Part shown: one piece after another, positions 16,688-25,103 of the stretch
Layout: every line of letters starts with the position of its first letter
Position numbering within the stretch: the stretch's first letter is position 1
Source: Bryobacteraceae bacterium
GTDB taxonomy: Bacteria > Acidobacteriota > Terriglobia > Bryobacterales > Bryobacteraceae
Direction: 5' to 3'
NCBI GenBank assembly: GCA_023384675.1
Contig: JAHDVK010000026.1
Location: 1-64,000 of the forward strand
Length of the DNA: 64,000 bases
Made by a program: the position numbers and the translations under genes
Notes under the pieces: generated by a model
Told to the model about the DNA's origin: nothing
Seen by the model: the letters and a program-made list of their open reading frames with translations, nothing else
The model's database searches: none

Positions 16688-17569
16688 ATGAGCTTTCTGC
16701 AATTCGGCGCGCTCGTGTTGCTTGGGATTCCTGTGCTCGCCTCCGATCCGGCATATCTCGCCCGGATGGAGAAGTTCCGCGCCGCGCGCGAGGCGGATCT
16801 CAAGGCTGAGGGCGGCTGGCTAAGCGTGGCGGGTCTGTTCTGGCTGAAAGAAGGAACAAACCGGCTCGGCTCGGCGAAGGGCAGTGAAGTGGAATTACCG
16901 GCAGGCGCGGCGCCGGCCGCGCTGGGGGTTCTCAATTTGCGCGGGGGCGTGGCCACATTCGAGCCGTCGCGCGGCGCGGCGGTGACGCTGGATGGGCAGC
17001 CCTTGCGCGCGCGGGTGACGCTGCGGCCCGACGGGAAAGGCCAACAGCCGAGCGAGATCGGCACGGGGCGCTTGAAACTCACCCTGATTAAGCGCGGGGA
17101 GCGCCTCGGCCTGCGTCTGTGGGATGGCGAAAGCGAACTGCGGCGCAAGTTCGCGGGCACGCGATGGTATCCCGTGGACCCAGCGTGGCGGCTGGAAGCG
17201 CGATTCGAGCCGGCCGCGGGCGGATCCACATTCTCGGCCGAAACGCTCGCGGGTACGAAGGAGACCTACGAGAGCGCGGGATTCGCCGTGTTTTCCAAGG
17301 GCGGAAAGCAGTACCGGCTTGAGGCGGCGCGGTCCGGCGGAAGGCTTTGGTTCCTGTTCCGCGACGGCACCAGCGGCAAGACTACTTACAAGGGCGCGCG
17401 CCAGATGTACACGCCTGTGCCGACGGACGGACGTTTGACGCTGGACTTCAACGAGGCGATCAATCTGCCCTGCGCGTACAATCCCTGGACCATCTGCCCG
17501 CTGCCGCCGCCACAGAACCGGCTGACGCTCGCCATCGAAGCCGGCGAACTCGACTACCGGCCCCATTGA
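16688..17569 (+). CDS. Secreted DUF1684 family protein
   Basis: 293 residues. A short signal peptide (MSFLQFGALVLLGIPVLAS) precedes a DUF1684 domain. Family landmarks are EGGWLSVAGLFWLKEGTNRL near the start and LDFNEAINLPCAYNPWTICPL near the end, the Cys/Pro/Tyr-rich block that defines the family. The biochemical role of DUF1684 is not established. It stands about 50 bases after the PEP-CTERM gene and 46 bases before the URO-D-like gene, all on the plus strand. Confidence 0.87.
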   Translation: MSFLQFGALVLLGIPVLASDPAYLARMEKFRAAREADLKAEGGWLSVAGLFWLKEGTNRLGSAKGSEVELPAGAAPAALGVLNLRGGVATFEPSRGAAVTLDGQPLRARVTLRPDGKGQQPSEIGTGRLKLTLIKRGERLGLRLWDGESELRRKFAGTRWYPVDPAWRLEARFEPAAGGSTFSAETLAGTKETYESAGFAVFSKGGKQYRLEAARSGGRLWFLFRDGTSGKTTYKGARQMYTPVPTDGRLTLDFNEAINLPCAYNPWTICPLPPPQNRLTLAIEAGELDYRPH

Positions 17570-17615
17570 CGCGGGCGGCGAAGTTCGTCACAATGCCCCG
17601 AAAGGAGTGCCGGGG

Positions 17616-18554
17616 ATGATCAATCGACGCACTTTCCTGTTCAGCGCGGCCACGCCCTTGCTGGCGCGCGGGAAGAAGATGACGCCGCGGAAGCGGATCG
17701 ACGCCGTCCTGCGGGGCGAGGCCGCGGACCGGCCGCCGTTCACGCTGTGGCACCATTTCGGACTGGAATCGCAGGGTCCCGAGGCGCACGCCCGCGCGAC
17801 GCTCGACTTTCACACGCGCTACGGCACCGATCTTGTGAAGGTTATGAGCGATTTTCCATATCCGCGCGAGTCCGGTGTGCAGGCTACGCCGTTTCCCGCG
17901 CAGTTGCGGGCGTTGGAGTTGGTCCGGGACGGGTTGAACGGATCGAAGCATTTCGTGGAGACCGTGTTTAATCCTTGGAATGTCGCCGAGAAGCTCACTT
18001 CGAAGGAAGAGGTCGCCCGGTTGCACGCCGAGGCTCCGCAGAAGCTCCGCGACATGCTCGAAAACATCGCCAAAAGTGAGGCAAATCACGCCAAAAACGC
18101 GCGAGAAAGGGGCGTTTCCGGTGTGTTTTTGGCCATCGCCAACGCGCAGGACGGCATCCTCTCGCTCGACGACTACCGGGAGTTCAGCGAGCCCTATGAC
18201 CGGATGGTGATCGAGGCGGTGAACGATCTGCCCTTGAACATCGTCCATCTGCACGGGCCGAAGATCTATCACGAGCATTTCCTGCGCAACTGGCGCGGCG
18301 TGACGATTCACTATTCCGAGGCCGAAACAGGCTTTTCCTTGGCCGAGGCGCACGCCATCTTCCCAGGCACGTTGATGGGCGGAATCGACCACCGCAGCTA
18401 CCGCAATCTCAACGTGGAGCAACTGCGCGCGGCGGCGCGGCGCGCACGCGACATGGCAGCTCCGAATCTGATCGTGGCGCCGGGCTGTTCGGTGCCTGAC
18501 GATTGCACGCCGAAGGAACTGACGCTGCTCAGAAAGGCGATGGAAAAGGTTTGA
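17616..18554 (+). CDS. Uroporphyrinogen decarboxylase-like (URO-D fold) protein with Tat-like leader
   Basis: 312 residues. The body from KKMTPRKRIDAVLRGEAADR (about residue 20) is the URO-D/methylcobamide methyltransferase fold: RPPFTLWHHFG, FHTRYGTDLVKVMSDFPYP, NIVHLHGPKIYHEHF and GTLMGGIDHRSYR match conserved strands. The N-terminus MINRRTFLFSAATPLLA resembles a twin-arginine leader, unexpected for a normally cytosolic fold. It is a paralogue rather than haem-pathway HemE. ATG 17616 has AAAGGAG 8 bases upstream. The stop overlaps the TTG start of the VCBS-repeat gene (TTGA). Confidence 0.8.
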   Translation: MINRRTFLFSAATPLLARGKKMTPRKRIDAVLRGEAADRPPFTLWHHFGLESQGPEAHARATLDFHTRYGTDLVKVMSDFPYPRESGVQATPFPAQLRALELVRDGLNGSKHFVETVFNPWNVAEKLTSKEEVARLHAEAPQKLRDMLENIAKSEANHAKNARERGVSGVFLAIANAQDGILSLDDYREFSEPYDRMVIEAVNDLPLNIVHLHGPKIYHEHFLRNWRGVTIHYSEAETGFSLAEAHAIFPGTLMGGIDHRSYRNLNVEQLRAAARRARDMAAPNLIVAPGCSVPDDCTPKELTLLRKAMEKV

Positions 18555-19675
18555 TCCACATCTTCCTGCTGGCGCTTCTGGCGCAGGGGCCATGGCTCCG
18601 GCACACGATCGACGACGCGAGCCAGGGCGCGGACGGCGTCCGGTTGGCGGACATCAACGGCGACGGGCGGCTGGACATTGTCACAGGCTGGGAGGAGGGC
18701 GGCGTGATCCGCGTGTGCTACCAGCCGGAGCGCGCGAAGGTCAGAGACAAGTGGCCGTGCGAAACGGTGGGCGAGGTGAAGGATCCCGAGGACGCTGTGC
18801 CGGTGGATCTCGACGGCGACGGGCGCATCGACGTGGTGAGTTCGTCGGAAGGCAAGACCCGCGCGATGCATGTCCACTGGAACCGCCCCGGAGGCTGGGT
18901 GACCGAGGCGCTGCCCGCGTCGGTCAACGTGATGCAGTGGATGTTCGCCGTGCCCATGCAGGTGGATGGGCGGCATGGCGTGGACCTAGTCGCGGCGGGG
19001 AAGAACGAAGGCGCCTGGATCGGCTGGTTCGAGGTCCCGGAGAATCCGCGCGACCTCAAGGCATGGCGCTGGCACCCGATCCGGCGCGTGGGGTGGGTGA
19101 TGTCGATTGACGCCGTCGATATGAACGGCAACGGACGGCTCGACCTGCTGGTGAGCGACCGGCGCGGCGATCGCCGCGGCGTGTTCTGGCTCGAGAACAC
19201 GGGCAAGGGCGACTGGCCGGAACACCCGGTCGGCGGGCAGGACCGCGAGGTGATGTTCCTGACGCGCGCGGATCTGGACGGCGACGGTCTTGAGGATGTG
19301 CTGACGGCGGCAAAACCGCGCGAGATTCTTTTTCACCGGCGGCTGGACCGCTCGGGGTTGCGGTGGGAGACCGCGCGGATTCCGCTGCCGGAAACGGCGG
19401 GCACGGCCAAGGCGGTGCGTGTCGCGGACCTCGATGGCGATGGTCAACCCGAGATTGTTTTCTCGTGCGAGCAGGCGCAAGGCGAACTGGAAGGCGTGAT
19501 GATGCTGAAGCGAGTGGACGGCGAATGGCGTGCGCGCTCGCTTGCGGGGCGGCCGGGGGTGAAATACGACCTGATCGAACTGCTCGATCTGACGGGCAAT
19601 GGGCGGTTGGACCTGATCACCTGCGAGGAGGCGGATAACCTCGGCGTGATCTGGTATGAGAATCCGGGGCGCTGA
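18551..19675 (+). CDS. Secreted VCBS/FG-GAP repeat protein
   Basis: About 374 residues, opening with a hydrophobic stretch (LIHIFLLALLAQGPWLRHTI) consistent with a signal peptide. The rest is a series of calcium-binding-like VCBS/FG-GAP blades: VRLADINGDGRLDIVTGWEE, PVDLDGDGRIDVVSSSEG, AVDMNGNGRLDLLVSD, ADLDGDGLEDVLTAAKP, VADLDGDGQPEIVFSCEQ and DLTGNGRLDLITCEEADN. That is about six repeats of DxDGDGxxD type, suggesting a beta-propeller. Function unknown; such proteins bind carbohydrate or act as surface adhesins. TTG at 18551 overlaps the preceding stop and lies just after AAAAGG, so the two genes are coupled. Confidence 0.85.
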   Translation: MIHIFLLALLAQGPWLRHTIDDASQGADGVRLADINGDGRLDIVTGWEEGGVIRVCYQPERAKVRDKWPCETVGEVKDPEDAVPVDLDGDGRIDVVSSSEGKTRAMHVHWNRPGGWVTEALPASVNVMQWMFAVPMQVDGRHGVDLVAAGKNEGAWIGWFEVPENPRDLKAWRWHPIRRVGWVMSIDAVDMNGNGRLDLLVSDRRGDRRGVFWLENTGKGDWPEHPVGGQDREVMFLTRADLDGDGLEDVLTAAKPREILFHRRLDRSGLRWETARIPLPETAGTAKAVRVADLDGDGQPEIVFSCEQAQGELEGVMMLKRVDGEWRARSLAGRPGVKYDLIELLDLTGNGRLDLITCEEADNLGVIWYENPGR

Positions 19676-19684
19676 GCCGCGCGG

Positions 19685-20662
19685 TCAGGCCCCGTAGAAA
19701 TTCTTCTCCCACGCGTGTTTGCGCAGCAGATCGAGGATGGGCTGCGACAGCGCTCCCTTCGCGGGAACCGAGAGGTTATCCTCCACGTTGCGGACGCGGC
19801 GCATGCCCGGAATCACTGTGGAAACCGCCCGGTGAGAGAGCACGAAGCGCAGCGCGGTGTGGGGCAGCGGCTCATCGAGCCCGGCGGCGCGGAGATCCTC
19901 CAGCAGGGCGTTCACGCGCTCGAAGACCTGCCGCTTGCGGTCGCCGGCGAAATAGGCAGCGCGGAACTCGCCGGGGTCGAACGTGGTTTCGGGTGTAATT
20001 GCGCCGGTAAGCGCGCCCTCATCAAACGGCACGCGGGCAAGCACGCCGATGTTGAGTTCCCGGCACAAGGGCAGAAGCTGGTGTTCGGGGCTTTGGTCGA
20101 AGATGTTGTAGATCACCTGAACGGTGTCGATCAGGCCGGTGCGGCAGGCTTCGAGCGCGGAATCGGGTTGATGGTCGTTGATCGAAAGGCCGAAGTAGCG
20201 GATCTTGCCGGAGGCTTTCAAGTCCTCGACCGAGCGCCGCCATTCCTCGCGTTCGAGCCATTCCGGGTTCCACACATGGAATTGCTGGAGGTCGATGGTC
20301 TCGACGCCGAGATTGCGCAGGCTGGTTTCGGTGCCTTCGCGGATGTAGTCCGGCGGAAACACTTCGTCGAGCGGGATTCCCGGGCGGGCGGGCCAGAGCC
20401 GGTTTTTGGGCGGGATCTTGGTGGCGACCCACGCGCGGGCGCCGGTTTCGCGCAGTACGCGAGCGATGAGCCGCTCGCTGTGTCCTTCGTTGTAGGCCAG
20501 GGCTGTGTCGATGAAATTGAGCCCGAGTTCGAGGGCGCGGCGCAGGGCGGTCAGAGACTCCTCGTCGCTGTGCCCGCGCCACTGATTGCCTCCGATGCCC
20601 CAGGCGCCGTATCCGGTTTCAGTAACGCTCCAGCCGGTGCGGCCGAGGATTCTGGTATGCAT
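19685..20662 (-). CDS. Aldo/keto reductase
   Basis: 325 residues, normal length. It begins MHTRILGRTGWSVTETGYGA. Tetrad residues are visible: Asp and Tyr in NFIDTALAYNEGHSERLI, Lys in RAWVATKIPPK and His in DLQQFHVWNPEW. The C-terminal NADP-binding part has LRFVLSHRAVSTVIPGMRRVRNVEDN. It would reduce a carbonyl with NADPH in the cytoplasm; the substrate cannot be assigned. It is convergent with the VCBS gene (9 bases) and divergent from the 20713 gene (50 bases). Confidence 0.93.
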   Translation of the reverse strand: MHTRILGRTGWSVTETGYGAWGIGGNQWRGHSDEESLTALRRALELGLNFIDTALAYNEGHSERLIARVLRETGARAWVATKIPPKNRLWPARPGIPLDEVFPPDYIREGTETSLRNLGVETIDLQQFHVWNPEWLEREEWRRSVEDLKASGKIRYFGLSINDHQPDSALEACRTGLIDTVQVIYNIFDQSPEHQLLPLCRELNIGVLARVPFDEGALTGAITPETTFDPGEFRAAYFAGDRKRQVFERVNALLEDLRAAGLDEPLPHTALRFVLSHRAVSTVIPGMRRVRNVEDNLSVPAKGALSQPILDLLRKHAWEKNFYGA

Positions 20663-20712
20663 AGCTTCTCCATCATAAAGAACACGGGGAGCGGATGCGC
20701 GATGATGAAGGC

Positions 20713-21483
20713 ATGAGGCTCCTGGCGATGTTGCTGCTGGCCGCCGGGCTGCTGACGGCTCAGCAGATCAGATTGTATTTGAAGGATGGCGGGTTCCACC
20801 TGGTGCGGGAGTACGAGGTCATCGAGGACCGGGTGCGTTACTACTCCACCGAGCGACGCGACTGGGAGGAAATTCCCACCGATCTCGTGGATCTGGAGCG
20901 GACCCGCGGCGAAATCAAGGACAAGGCGGAGCGCGAACGCGAGCAGGCCGCGCTGGCCGGCGCCGAAGATGAGTTTGAGCGTGAGCAGCGGCGTGAGGTG
21001 GCGAAGATTCCCCAAGAGCCCGGCGTTTACATGGTCGTGGGCGGCGAAGTGCGCGCGGTGAAGCAGGCCGAGCTCAGCATCGTCAACAACAAGCGGCGCA
21101 GCATCCTGAAGGTCCTCACGCCCATCCCGGTGGTCGCCGGCAAGGCGAGCGTGGAGATGGCGGGCGAGCGATCGGCGTTTACGGTGGAAGACGCACGGCC
21201 GTATTTCTACTTCCGGATGCCGGCCCAGGGGCGGATCGCTTTGGTGAAAGTGAAGACGAAGAAGGGTGTCCGCGAACTGGAGATCTGGAACACGGTGCCG
21301 GTGACCCGCGAGATCTTTGCCGATCGGGAGGAAGTGGAGATCTTCCGGCAGCAGTTTCAGGACGGGCTGTTCAAAATCTGGCCGGTGCAGCCGCTGGAGC
21401 CGGGCGAGTATGCGGTGATCGAATACACCGAAGGCGAGGGCAACACGCAGGCGTGGGATTTCCGTGTGGCGGCGGCGCGTTAG
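20713..21483 (+). CDS. Exported protein of unknown function
   Basis: 256 residues from ATG 20713, with GAAGG just upstream. A signal peptide (MRLLAMLLLAAGLLTAQQ) is followed by a short beta-rich stretch (IRLYLKDGGFHLVREYEVIE) like a ligand- or peptidoglycan-facing module, a charged helix (KDKAEREREQAALAGAEDEF) and a larger domain that closes with EPGEYAVIEYTEGEGNTQAW. No family recognised with certainty. It overlaps the convergent ABC ATPase gene by 4 bases. Confidence 0.75.
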   Translation: MRLLAMLLLAAGLLTAQQIRLYLKDGGFHLVREYEVIEDRVRYYSTERRDWEEIPTDLVDLERTRGEIKDKAEREREQAALAGAEDEFEREQRREVAKIPQEPGVYMVVGGEVRAVKQAELSIVNNKRRSILKVLTPIPVVAGKASVEMAGERSAFTVEDARPYFYFRMPAQGRIALVKVKTKKGVRELEIWNTVPVTREIFADREEVEIFRQQFQDGLFKIWPVQPLEPGEYAVIEYTEGEGNTQAWDFRVAAAR

Positions 21484-22220
21484 GAAGTTACGGCGGCTTG
21501 GCTTTCATAAGCGGCGGCCACCTCGGCTACGGGGCCGTCCATGCGGGCACGGCCGTGGTCGAGCCAGATGGCGCGGTCGCAAAGCCGGCGCACGGTGACA
21601 AGATCGTGCGACACGCAAACCAGCGTGCGGCCCTCGCTCCGCAAATGATCGAGCCTCCGCGCGCACTTGGCCTGGAAATCCTGGTCTCCGACTGCCAGCA
21701 CTTCATCGATAAGCAGCACGTCGGGATCGACGTGCGTGGCCGTAGCGAAGGCGAGGCGCATGGACATGCCCAGTGAATAAGTTCTCAAGGGCTCACCGAT
21801 GAAATCCTTGAGTTCGGCGAATTCCACAATCCGCGGCAGCGCCGCGTGCGCCTCGGCGCGGGACATCCCGAGCAGCGCGGCGTTGATCATCACATTCTCG
21901 GCGCCGGTCAGATCGCCGTGAAAGCCGGAGCCGAGTTCCAGCAGTGCGGCAAGACGGCCTTGCACTTTCACACCTCCCGAGTCCGGCCGCGACAACCCCG
22001 CAATCAGGCTCAGCGCTGTGCTCTTGCCTGCGCCGTTCGATCCGATGAAGGCGAGCGACTCTCCCCGGGCCAGTTCGAAAGAGACATCGCGCAGGGCATA
22101 GAGCGTGTCCTTCGGTTTGCGGCGAGCGCCAAGCATGGTGCGGACGTGGGCCGCAACCAGGGCGCGGCCCTGGTGAAGACTGAAGGTTTTTGACACGTTT
22201 TCGAAGCGAATTGCCGTCAT
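21480..22220 (-). CDS. ABC transporter ATPase for polysaccharide export (Wzt/KpsT/TagH type)
   Basis: 246 residues. Walker A FIGSNGAGKSTALSLIAG, a signature of the polysaccharide-export class SLGMSMRLAFATATH, Walker B DVLLIDEVLAVGDQDFQAKC and VCVSHDL. The YS(S/L)GM-RLAFA wording is specific to ATPases that power O-antigen, capsule or teichoic-acid export with a Wzm/TagG membrane partner. It lacks the C-terminal glycan-recognition domain of long Wzt proteins. No membrane partner is in the window. It sits 37 bases after the glycosyltransferase gene on the same strand. Confidence 0.9.
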   Translation of the reverse strand: MTAIRFENVSKTFSLHQGRALVAAHVRTMLGARRKPKDTLYALRDVSFELARGESLAFIGSNGAGKSTALSLIAGLSRPDSGGVKVQGRLAALLELGSGFHGDLTGAENVMINAALLGMSRAEAHAALPRIVEFAELKDFIGEPLRTYSLGMSMRLAFATATHVDPDVLLIDEVLAVGDQDFQAKCARRLDHLRSEGRTLVCVSHDLVTVRRLCDRAIWLDHGRARMDGPVAEVAAAYESQAAVTS

Positions 22221-22257
22221 TTGGACGCTTTTTTGACCATTTTTGAGTATCGCATTC

Positions 22258-23328
22258 CTACCGGGCGAGCGAGGCGAACAGGCGCCAGGTGGATTCGGCG
22301 CAACGCCGCCACCGGAAGCTCTCGGCGCGCGCGCGGCCCGCGGCGCTCAAGGCGGCGCGGCGCCCGGGATCGTCAAGAAGCCGGCGCAGGGCCGCGGCGA
22401 GATCCATGGCGCTCAGCGGATTGACCAGTTCGGCGGCCGAGCCGGTGACTTCGGGCAAGGAACTGACATTGCTGGTGAGCACAGGCACGCCCGAAGCCAG
22501 CGCCTGCGCGACAGGCAGCCCGAAACCCTCGTAGAGCGACGGATACACAAAGAGCGACGCGCCGCGGAACAGAGCGGGCAAGTCCTGTTCCGGGACGTAG
22601 CCGAGGCGGCGGACGCCTTCGGCATCACGCAAGCGGGCCTCGGTGGCTTCGGCCCGCCAGCCCACAGGTCCCGCGATGCGGAGTTCGAATGAGCGGCGGT
22701 AGTCGCGAGGCAGGGCGAGCCAGGCGTCGAGCAGGCGATCGAGGTTCTTGCGGGGCTCGACGGATCCAGTGAAGAGGACGTAGGGCCGCGGCTCGGCCAC
22801 AGGCGCCGGGTCCTGAAAGTAGGCATCGGCGACGCCGGGATAAATAGTGTGGACTTTGTGGGGCTTCAGGCGCAGATGCCGGATAGCGTCGCGGCGGGTA
22901 TGCTCGCTGATGGCGATGACGGCATCGGCGCGGACGAGGATGCGTTCGGCGAAGGCTCGGTCGGCAGCCGTGTTGGCGCGCGTGTGCAACTCCGGCATCA
23001 GCCAGCACGTGAGATCGTAAACGGACGCCGTGAGCACTGAGCGCCGCGGAGCGCGGGGCACGAGGTTGGAAGCATGGAACAGGTCCGCTGCTGGCGGCGC
23101 CCATCCGGCATAGCGCGCCAGCGCGGCGCGCACGAGGTGAACTGCCGTCCCGACCGGCGGAAGCGGGCTGCGTTGATGATCCAGGAGGGCGCCCGGCTGC
23201 ACCTGGGGCCAAGTTGTCAGCAAGTGCGGCCCGGCAGCGGATTGCAGAGCCGCGATCCAATGGAAGAGGTAGTTCTTCACGCCGGCGCTGCGCACCAGCA
23301 GCGGCGTGGCATCGATTGTCACCTTCAT
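22258..23328 (-). CDS. Glycosyltransferase family 4 (GT-B fold)
   Basis: 356 residues. It begins MKVTIDATPLLVRSAGVKNY. The C-terminal Rossmann half has the GT4 signature: VLFTGSVEPRKNLDRLLDAW, LGYVPEQDLPALFRGASLF, and YPSLYEGFGLPVAQALASG carrying the EX7E-type acidic pair, ending VSSLPEVTGSAAELVNPL. It uses a nucleotide-sugar to extend a lipid-linked glycan in the cytoplasm. The start overlaps the stop of the upstream GT-C gene by 4 bases, placing it in the asparagine synthetase/glycosyltransferase/ABC cluster. Confidence 0.9.
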   Translation of the reverse strand: MKVTIDATPLLVRSAGVKNYLFHWIAALQSAAGPHLLTTWPQVQPGALLDHQRSPLPPVGTAVHLVRAALARYAGWAPPAADLFHASNLVPRAPRRSVLTASVYDLTCWLMPELHTRANTAADRAFAERILVRADAVIAISEHTRRDAIRHLRLKPHKVHTIYPGVADAYFQDPAPVAEPRPYVLFTGSVEPRKNLDRLLDAWLALPRDYRRSFELRIAGPVGWRAEATEARLRDAEGVRRLGYVPEQDLPALFRGASLFVYPSLYEGFGLPVAQALASGVPVLTSNVSSLPEVTGSAAELVNPLSAMDLAAALRRLLDDPGRRAALSAAGRARAESFRWRRCAESTWRLFASLAR

Positions 23329-25103
23329 GGCGTCTGGTTCACGAAGAGGAACTTGCCTCCGCTTTCCTTGACGAGATGCAGCGATTCCGGTCCGGCGAGC
23401 TTCCGGATGCGCGGTACGGCAGGCTTTTCCGCGAGCAGGTAAGTGCGCCGCGGCTCCTTCCAGAGAGTAGCGAATTCGGAATCGTTGATAAAGACCTGGG
23501 GGGCGCCGGGGGCGTAGGAGCCGTATTCGAGGTTATTGACACGGCCGTTCAGCAGCAGGGCTTTCTTCAAGTCCGCGTAGAAGAACACGCTGGAGAAGGC
23601 GTAGTACTGATTGTCGATGATCACACGGCCGGGCGGGGCCGCGCGGAGGCTCATGGCGAGCGCGTGGGAACCGAGATAGGGGTCGAAGGCGATCATGGCC
23701 ACGCGCGCGGCGTTCAGGAACAACACCATCATCAGAGCGAGGCCGAGGAATGCGGCGTGGCCTCGCAGGCGCCAGGCGGCGTAGAGGCCCGCGAGGAACG
23801 CGAATCCTGCCAGAGCAAGGGGCAGACGCAGGTAGGCGAACGAGCGCAGGGTCAGGTCTCCCATGTGCCCCAGTGAGAGCGTGTAGAGTTCGGGATTCTG
23901 CGTCAATGCTCCTGAAATGTCGCCGGGCGCGGGCAGGTTCCACACGTTGACGAGGATGAAGACGACCGCCGCCAGCGCGCATGCGGCGATCACTCCCACA
24001 ATGCGGTTCGCCGCGCGAATCCACGACGAATTCCCGGCCATCGCGCAGCCCAGCAGCAGCGCGAAAGCCGGATACGCGGGCATCGAGTAGTACTCCTGCG
24101 TCGTGGAGAAGGTGAAGAAGACGAGGATGAACCCGGCCCAGCAGAGGCACAGCAGGCGCATGCGCGCGGCGCGGTCCGCGCCGCGGTACTGAAGCCTGGC
24201 GAGGCGCGGGAGATACGCGCTCCAGGGGAAGAACCAGAGCAGGTGAAAGAGCCAGAACAGGTACCGAGGCACCGTGTTATAGTCTCGTGGCCAGCGGCGG
24301 TCGAGGAAGCGCAGGATGTGTTCGTTGAAGAAGTAGAACCAGAAAAAGCCGCGATACTGGCCCGGTCCGGATTCCATGGAGAAGTCGAAGTAGGGCGGGT
24401 TGCGCAGGGTGGCGAGTACGTGCCACGGCGCGGCCACGAGCAGGATCAGCGCGGAGCCGCTGAAGGGCCGCAGCCTTTGCCAGGTGCGGCGCGTGAATAG
24501 CTGGCCGGTGAAGAGCAACCAAAGCCCGCCGGCGGCAAACGGGAAGACGAGCGCGATCAGCCCCTTCAGGAGCAGCCCCGTGCCCATGCTCACGGCCATT
24601 ACCGAAGCCCATAGGCGAGGGCGGGTCTCCTGTTCGTCGAGAGCCCTCAGCATGGCCCACAAGGCGAGAGCGATAGTCCCGGTGAGGATCACGTCGGGGA
24701 TCAGAATGCGCGTAAAGAGGAACAGCCCGATGGATGTGCCGAGCGCGAGGCCCGCATAAAAGCCCGGTTTCGGGCCAAATGCCCACTGGCCCATGCGGAC
24801 CACAAGAAAGATGAGCGCGAGAATCGAAAGCACCACCGGCAGGCGAGCGGCCCAGTCGCTGACGCCGAAGATGGCGTAGCTCACGGCGATTATCCAATAC
24901 TTGAGCGGGGATTTTTCGAGATAAGCGACACCGTTGAGCCGGGCGGTGACCCAGTCGCCGGATTCGAGCATGGTGCGCGCGATCTGCGCCTGCACGGCGT
25001 CCACGTCGTCCATCAGGTGCGGCGGTGCGATCAGCGTGGCGGAGTAGATCAGCGCGGCGATGGCGACGGCGGTCAGCGCGCGGTAGCGGAATCGATTTTC
25101 CAT
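23325..25103 (-). CDS. GT-C type (ArnT/GT39-like) membrane glycosyltransferase
   Basis: About 592 residues from ATG 25103, preceded by GAAGGA. Around a dozen hydrophobic helices. The first periplasmic loop contains APPHLMDDVDAVQAQIARTM, the acidic pair expected for ArnT-like enzymes, and GDWVTARLNGVAYLEKSPLK, a hallmark of the ArnT/GT39 group. The C-terminal 110 residues are soluble. It would move a sugar from an undecaprenyl-phosphate donor to an acceptor at the outer face of the inner membrane. Its start lies 30 bases inside the end of asnB and its end overlaps the GT4 gene, so all three are one unit. Confidence 0.87.
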   Translation of the reverse strand: MENRFRYRALTAVAIAALIYSATLIAPPHLMDDVDAVQAQIARTMLESGDWVTARLNGVAYLEKSPLKYWIIAVSYAIFGVSDWAARLPVVLSILALIFLVVRMGQWAFGPKPGFYAGLALGTSIGLFLFTRILIPDVILTGTIALALWAMLRALDEQETRPRLWASVMAVSMGTGLLLKGLIALVFPFAAGGLWLLFTGQLFTRRTWQRLRPFSGSALILLVAAPWHVLATLRNPPYFDFSMESGPGQYRGFFWFYFFNEHILRFLDRRWPRDYNTVPRYLFWLFHLLWFFPWSAYLPRLARLQYRGADRAARMRLLCLCWAGFILVFFTFSTTQEYYSMPAYPAFALLLGCAMAGNSSWIRAANRIVGVIAACALAAVVFILVNVWNLPAPGDISGALTQNPELYTLSLGHMGDLTLRSFAYLRLPLALAGFAFLAGLYAAWRLRGHAAFLGLALMMVLFLNAARVAMIAFDPYLGSHALAMSLRAAPPGRVIIDNQYYAFSSVFFYADLKKALLLNGRVNNLEYGSYAPGAPQVFINDSEFATLWKEPRRTYLLAEKPAVPRIRKLAGPESLHLVKESGGKFLFVNQTP

